From Parabacteroides merdae ATCC 43184 (GTDB lineage: Bacteria; Bacteroidota; Bacteroidia; Bacteroidales; Tannerellaceae), in NCBI RefSeq assembly GCF_025151215.1, contig NZ_CP102286.1, positions 2,976,001-3,040,000 on the forward strand: a DNA stretch of 64,000 nt. The letters run 5' to 3'. Under the pieces are notes generated by a model. The model ran no database searches. It was not told the DNA's origin and saw only the letters and a list, made by a program, of their open reading frames with translations. A program made the position numbers and the translations under genes. Below, one piece after another: positions 61,443-64,000 of this stretch. How positions within the stretch are numbered: position 1 is the stretch's first letter; every line of letters starts with the position of its first letter.

Positions 61443-61751
61443 TCATTTGATTATTGTCCTTTGCTGTTTAAAGAGGGCTATCATATTACCCATTGTCAGT
61501 CGACCGGTAATATCTTCTGTTATAATCCGGTTCAAAAGCCGAAGATCCGCCTCAATTTGGACACGGAAACGACAGGACTCAGGATAATCATCCCGGATTG
61601 TCCTTGCTGTTTCATCCCAGGAAGAAGCTGACAAGTGAAGACGGGAAGAAAACTCCATACGCCGGTTGTGCCCTTTGTAGATACGGTAATAAATTGTACC
61701 ACGCTCGGGATTTTTCTTATTAGGTTCAAAACGGACAACAACAGTAGGCAT
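61443..61751 (-). pseudogene. Truncated tyrosine-recombinase N-terminal (Arm DNA-binding) fragment
   Basis: About 102 residues starting MPTVVVRFEPNKKNPERG (ATG 61751; the frame opens at 61802). YYRIYKGHNRRMEFSSRLHLSASSWDETARTI matches the arm-type DNA-binding domain of Bacteroidetes tyrosine recombinases, where WD follows a short beta sheet. A SAM-like core start (RFRVQIEADLRLLNRII, MGNMIALFKQQ) follows, and then a stop; the catalytic R..HxxR..Y domain is absent. It is most likely a remnant of an integrase. It is immediately upstream of the helicase and downstream of the polysaccharide genes. Confidence 0.75.
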
Positions 61752-61802
61752 CCTTGTTACTTTTACAGCTGATTTATATAGAGGAGTTTCCCTTATAATC
61801 AA

Positions 61803-62239
61803 AATTTGGGTAGGGTGATTTTTTCTTAAAAACGCTCACCAATCTGAGTATTTTCCCTGCATTATTTATATCCGCACTGGAAATATGGATAAATTCACTC
61901 ATACTAGTATATGCTACCCAGAAATAGGAGAAAGTCCAAACAATAAAAGTTCCCAAAAGGAACACCCATACGCAGGAATTTTTTCATTTACCATTCCCCT
62001 TTTCTTCACACTAAAATCCAGAATCATATTGCAGACGGTTGCGGTCAAAATGCCTCTCATGCCCGTTCTCTTCCGAAGTTAGTGGTGACAACATATAGTA
62101 ATCCTTGAATGTTATACACCCGTTTGAAATTAGAAACCGGACGAATCTGCATCTTCCTCGTTTTCCGCTTATAAAGCAGAATCATCATCACCTTAAAAAA
62201 TATTAATAGTCTGATTTTCAGGTTTAATCTCACATCTTT
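61803..62239. other. Spacer between the integrase remnant and wecB
   Basis: About 440 bases with no supported gene. The plus-strand frame at 61885-62082 has no protein character. I see no clear terminator for wecB, only T-rich and A-rich stretches near 62190-62220. Confidence 0.5.
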
Positions 62240-63400
62240 TTATATTCTGTACAGCAATGCGTTCACAATACGTCCACAAGCAAGCCCGTCTCCATAAGGG
62301 TTCACTGCCTTGCTCATTTTTTCATAGGCGACTTTATCGTCAATCAAAACAGATACTTCATTTACTATTCTGTTATAATCCGTACCTACCAGTTTTACCG
62401 TTCCTGCATCCAATGCTTCCGGACGTTCCGTTGTGTCGCGCATCACCAATACCGGCTTACCCAGTCCTGGAGCTTCCTCTTGTATGCCACCGCTATCGGT
62501 TAATACTATAGTGGATTTTTCCATTAAATAGACAAAACTCAGATATTCTAAAGGTTCAATGAAGAACATGTTCCCAAAATCGGATAATTCCTCTCCAAAT
62601 ACGTCATGTATCGGTTTGCGCACATTTGGATTCAAGTGCATCGGATAAACGAAGTCCACCTCCGGGTATTTTTTTGTCAAGTCTTTGATAGCAGTACACA
62701 TATGGATGAATCCGTCACCGAAGTTTTCACGACGATGTCCCGTAATCAGCACCAGCTTCTTACCACCATTCAAACGGCTCACGTCATATCCGGCTTTTGC
62801 CAGTATCCCTACCAATTCACAATCCAACGCCTTGTCGCTCTTAATTTTATCCACTACCCAATAAAGCGCATCAATTACCGTATTCCCGGTCACGATGACA
62901 TTCCGATCGTCAATACCTTCCCGCATCAGATTGCTACGACTCAGTGGCGTAGGCGAGAAATGGTAGGTCGCCAGTCGTCCGGTCAAAAGTCGATTCATCT
63001 CCTCCGGCCATGGGCTATAGATGTTATGTGTACGTAATCCTGCCTCTATGTGTGCTACCGGAATCTGTTGGTAGAAGGCCGACAGAGCAGCGGCAGTAGA
63101 AGTGGTCGTGTCACCGTGCACCAGCACTACATCCGGCCTTGCCTCTTTCAGTACATCACGCATACCTGTCAATACACGGGACGTCACGTCATATAAGTCT
63201 TGTCCCTGCTTCATAATGTTCAAGTCATAATCTGGACAAATATCGAATATATCCAATACCTGGTCCAGCATTTCCCGGTGTTGTCCGGTAACACATACTA
63301 CAGTTTCCACCCGTTCTGGCTGTTTCTGGAATTCTTTCACCAGCGGAGCCATCTTGATTGCCTCCGGACGGGTGCCGAAGACCAACATTACTTTCTTCAT
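62240..63400 (-). CDS. wecB: UDP-N-acetylglucosamine 2-epimerase (non-hydrolysing)
   Basis: Interconverts UDP-GlcNAc and UDP-ManNAc for surface polysaccharide synthesis; 386 residues, usual length. Motifs: VFGTRPEAIKMAPLV, VCVTGQHREMLDQVL, VLVHGDTTTSTAAALSAFYQ, VAHIEAGLRTHNIYSPWPEE, ITGHRRENFG, VYPMHLNPNVRKPI and LTDSGGIQEEAPGLGKPVLVMRDTTERPEA. It lies 17 bases after a glycosyltransferase gene on the same strand, as part of a capsule or O-antigen operon that enters from the right. Confidence 0.97.
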   Translation of the reverse strand: MKKVMLVFGTRPEAIKMAPLVKEFQKQPERVETVVCVTGQHREMLDQVLDIFDICPDYDLNIMKQGQDLYDVTSRVLTGMRDVLKEARPDVVLVHGDTTTSTAAALSAFYQQIPVAHIEAGLRTHNIYSPWPEEMNRLLTGRLATYHFSPTPLSRSNLMREGIDDRNVIVTGNTVIDALYWVVDKIKSDKALDCELVGILAKAGYDVSRLNGGKKLVLITGHRRENFGDGFIHMCTAIKDLTKKYPEVDFVYPMHLNPNVRKPIHDVFGEELSDFGNMFFIEPLEYLSFVYLMEKSTIVLTDSGGIQEEAPGLGKPVLVMRDTTERPEALDAGTVKLVGTDYNRIVNEVSVLIDDKVAYEKMSKAVNPYGDGLACGRIVNALLYRI

Positions 63401-63417
63401 TGAATTATATTTTTACA

Positions 63418-64000
63418 TCAGATTGATTTTATAAAATCGTAACAGCGATATATCTGTTTGTTAAAATCGAATTCATTTTTTGCCATATCCAGGCAGTTCT
63501 TCGATATTGTGCTGTATTCTTCGTCAGGAAGGTTAATCAACTCAATAATATTATTGTGTAATTGTTTGAAATCATGTGGCTTTGAAACCATTCCAAAATA
63601 ATATTTCGATACGATCTCAGCCCCTTCTCCACCTCCACAAAACAGTATAGGTATGCCAATAGGTATGAGATCATATATTTTGGATGGCACTGCTCCTTTG
63701 ATTGCTACGGTAAGTGGAACAATTGACGCATCGTATCTTGACAACTCTTCGGCGATTTGTTTTTTCTTTACATATCCATGATAATACACGAAACAACCGG
63801 GATGTTTATTTATATATTCTTTTATCTTTTCTGTCTGATTTCCACCACCATACAAGTGGAACTCAGCGCCAATAGACTGAAACGGAATATTCTCGATAAT
63901 TGAATATATATCTTGTGCCACACCTAATAGTCCGGCATATACAATGCGAAAGGGCGTGTGCTTCCTTTTGGGTTGAGCAGCAACCGCATATTGCTGCAAA
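63418..64000 (-). CDS. GT4-type glycosyltransferase, C-terminal part (runs off the window)
   Basis: About 193 codons of the C-terminal half of a glycosyltransferase with the GT-B fold. Visible features are RIVYAGLLGVAQDIYSIIE (start of the nucleotide-sugar domain), FHLYGGGNQTEKIKEYI, YHGYVKKKQIAEELSRYDASIVPL and the donor-binding segment KIYDLIPIGIPILFCGGGEGAEIV with a Glu in the position expected for GT4 enzymes. The N-terminal acceptor domain lies beyond base 64000. It belongs with wecB to a polysaccharide locus; donor and acceptor are unknown. Confidence 0.88.
   Translation of the reverse strand, partial: LQQYAVAAQPKRKHTPFRIVYAGLLGVAQDIYSIIENIPFQSIGAEFHLYGGGNQTEKIKEYINKHPGCFVYYHGYVKKKQIAEELSRYDASIVPLTVAIKGAVPSKIYDLIPIGIPILFCGGGEGAEIVSKYYFGMVSKPHDFKQLHNNIIELINLPDEEYSTISKNCLDMAKNEFDFNKQIYRCYDFIKSI

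Noticed and set aside
61885..62082. Plus-strand frame of 65 codons between the integrase remnant and wecB
   Set aside because: No recognisable features, no promoter and strand opposite to all neighbours.

Overview
The window looks like a chromosomal segment of a gut Bacteroidales, most likely Parabacteroides. Supporting signs are many TAnnTTTG -7 promoter elements, three SusC/SusD-type systems, ECF sigma/FecR pairs, a type IX secretion locus (porU, porV) and a large secreted protein with a Parabacteroides-type C-terminal domain. I saw no rRNA, tRNA or CRISPR array. The species call is inference.

Layout. 1-5.9 kb: left-truncated SusC, FecR anti-sigma and ECF sigma (minus), with a small membrane protein and a GH92 alpha-mannosidase diverging (plus). 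6-13.6 kb: housekeeping genes (birA, MmcQ-like, yraN-like, tadA, DUF4834-like, pssA, psd, an AddA/RecB-like helicase-nuclease, SUI1). 13.8-23 kb: ispF, porV, then an opposite-strand cassette (UbiA-type phosphoribosyltransferase, HAD phosphatase, polytopic membrane protein), then porU, a FAH-family hydrolase and rex. 23-30.7 kb: repeat element A, a 1136-residue surface protein behind what looks like an invertible promoter, pepD and a flippase-like membrane protein. 30.8-33 kb: rsmA, mgtE. 33.1-40 kb: a complete sigma/FecR/SusC/SusD locus. 40.2-49.5 kb: repeat element B, lrgAB-like genes, efp, radC, a SufT-like gene, lpxH, a broken AAA ATPase, ackA-pta, cdaA-folP. 49.5-58.3 kb: murF, repeat element C, then a SusC/SusD pair with a CE15-like esterase. 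59-64 kb: a helicase with four HA repeats beside an integrase remnant, then the end of a surface-polysaccharide locus (wecB and a glycosyltransferase that runs off the window).

How it fits together. Much of the window concerns the cell surface: glycan capture (SusCD, sigma/anti-sigma, GH92, CE15), export and anchoring of proteins (PorU/PorV), a probably glycosylated surface protein with an ON/OFF switch, and polysaccharide synthesis.

Most notable signals: (1) a 223-bp segment at 27576-27798 bounded by two AACGTACGTT palindromes that match the consensus I remember for Bacteroides Mpi invertible promoters, with its promoter pointing away from the surface-protein gene; (2) three roughly 0.5-0.6 kb non-coding elements (A, B, C) with terminal inverted repeats and a shared CCGGGTGT-rich core; (3) at all three susC starts, an antisense -7 element followed by a stem-loop and T-run, as for a short cis-antisense RNA; (4) a lipid-linked-pentose-like cassette lying between porV and porU.
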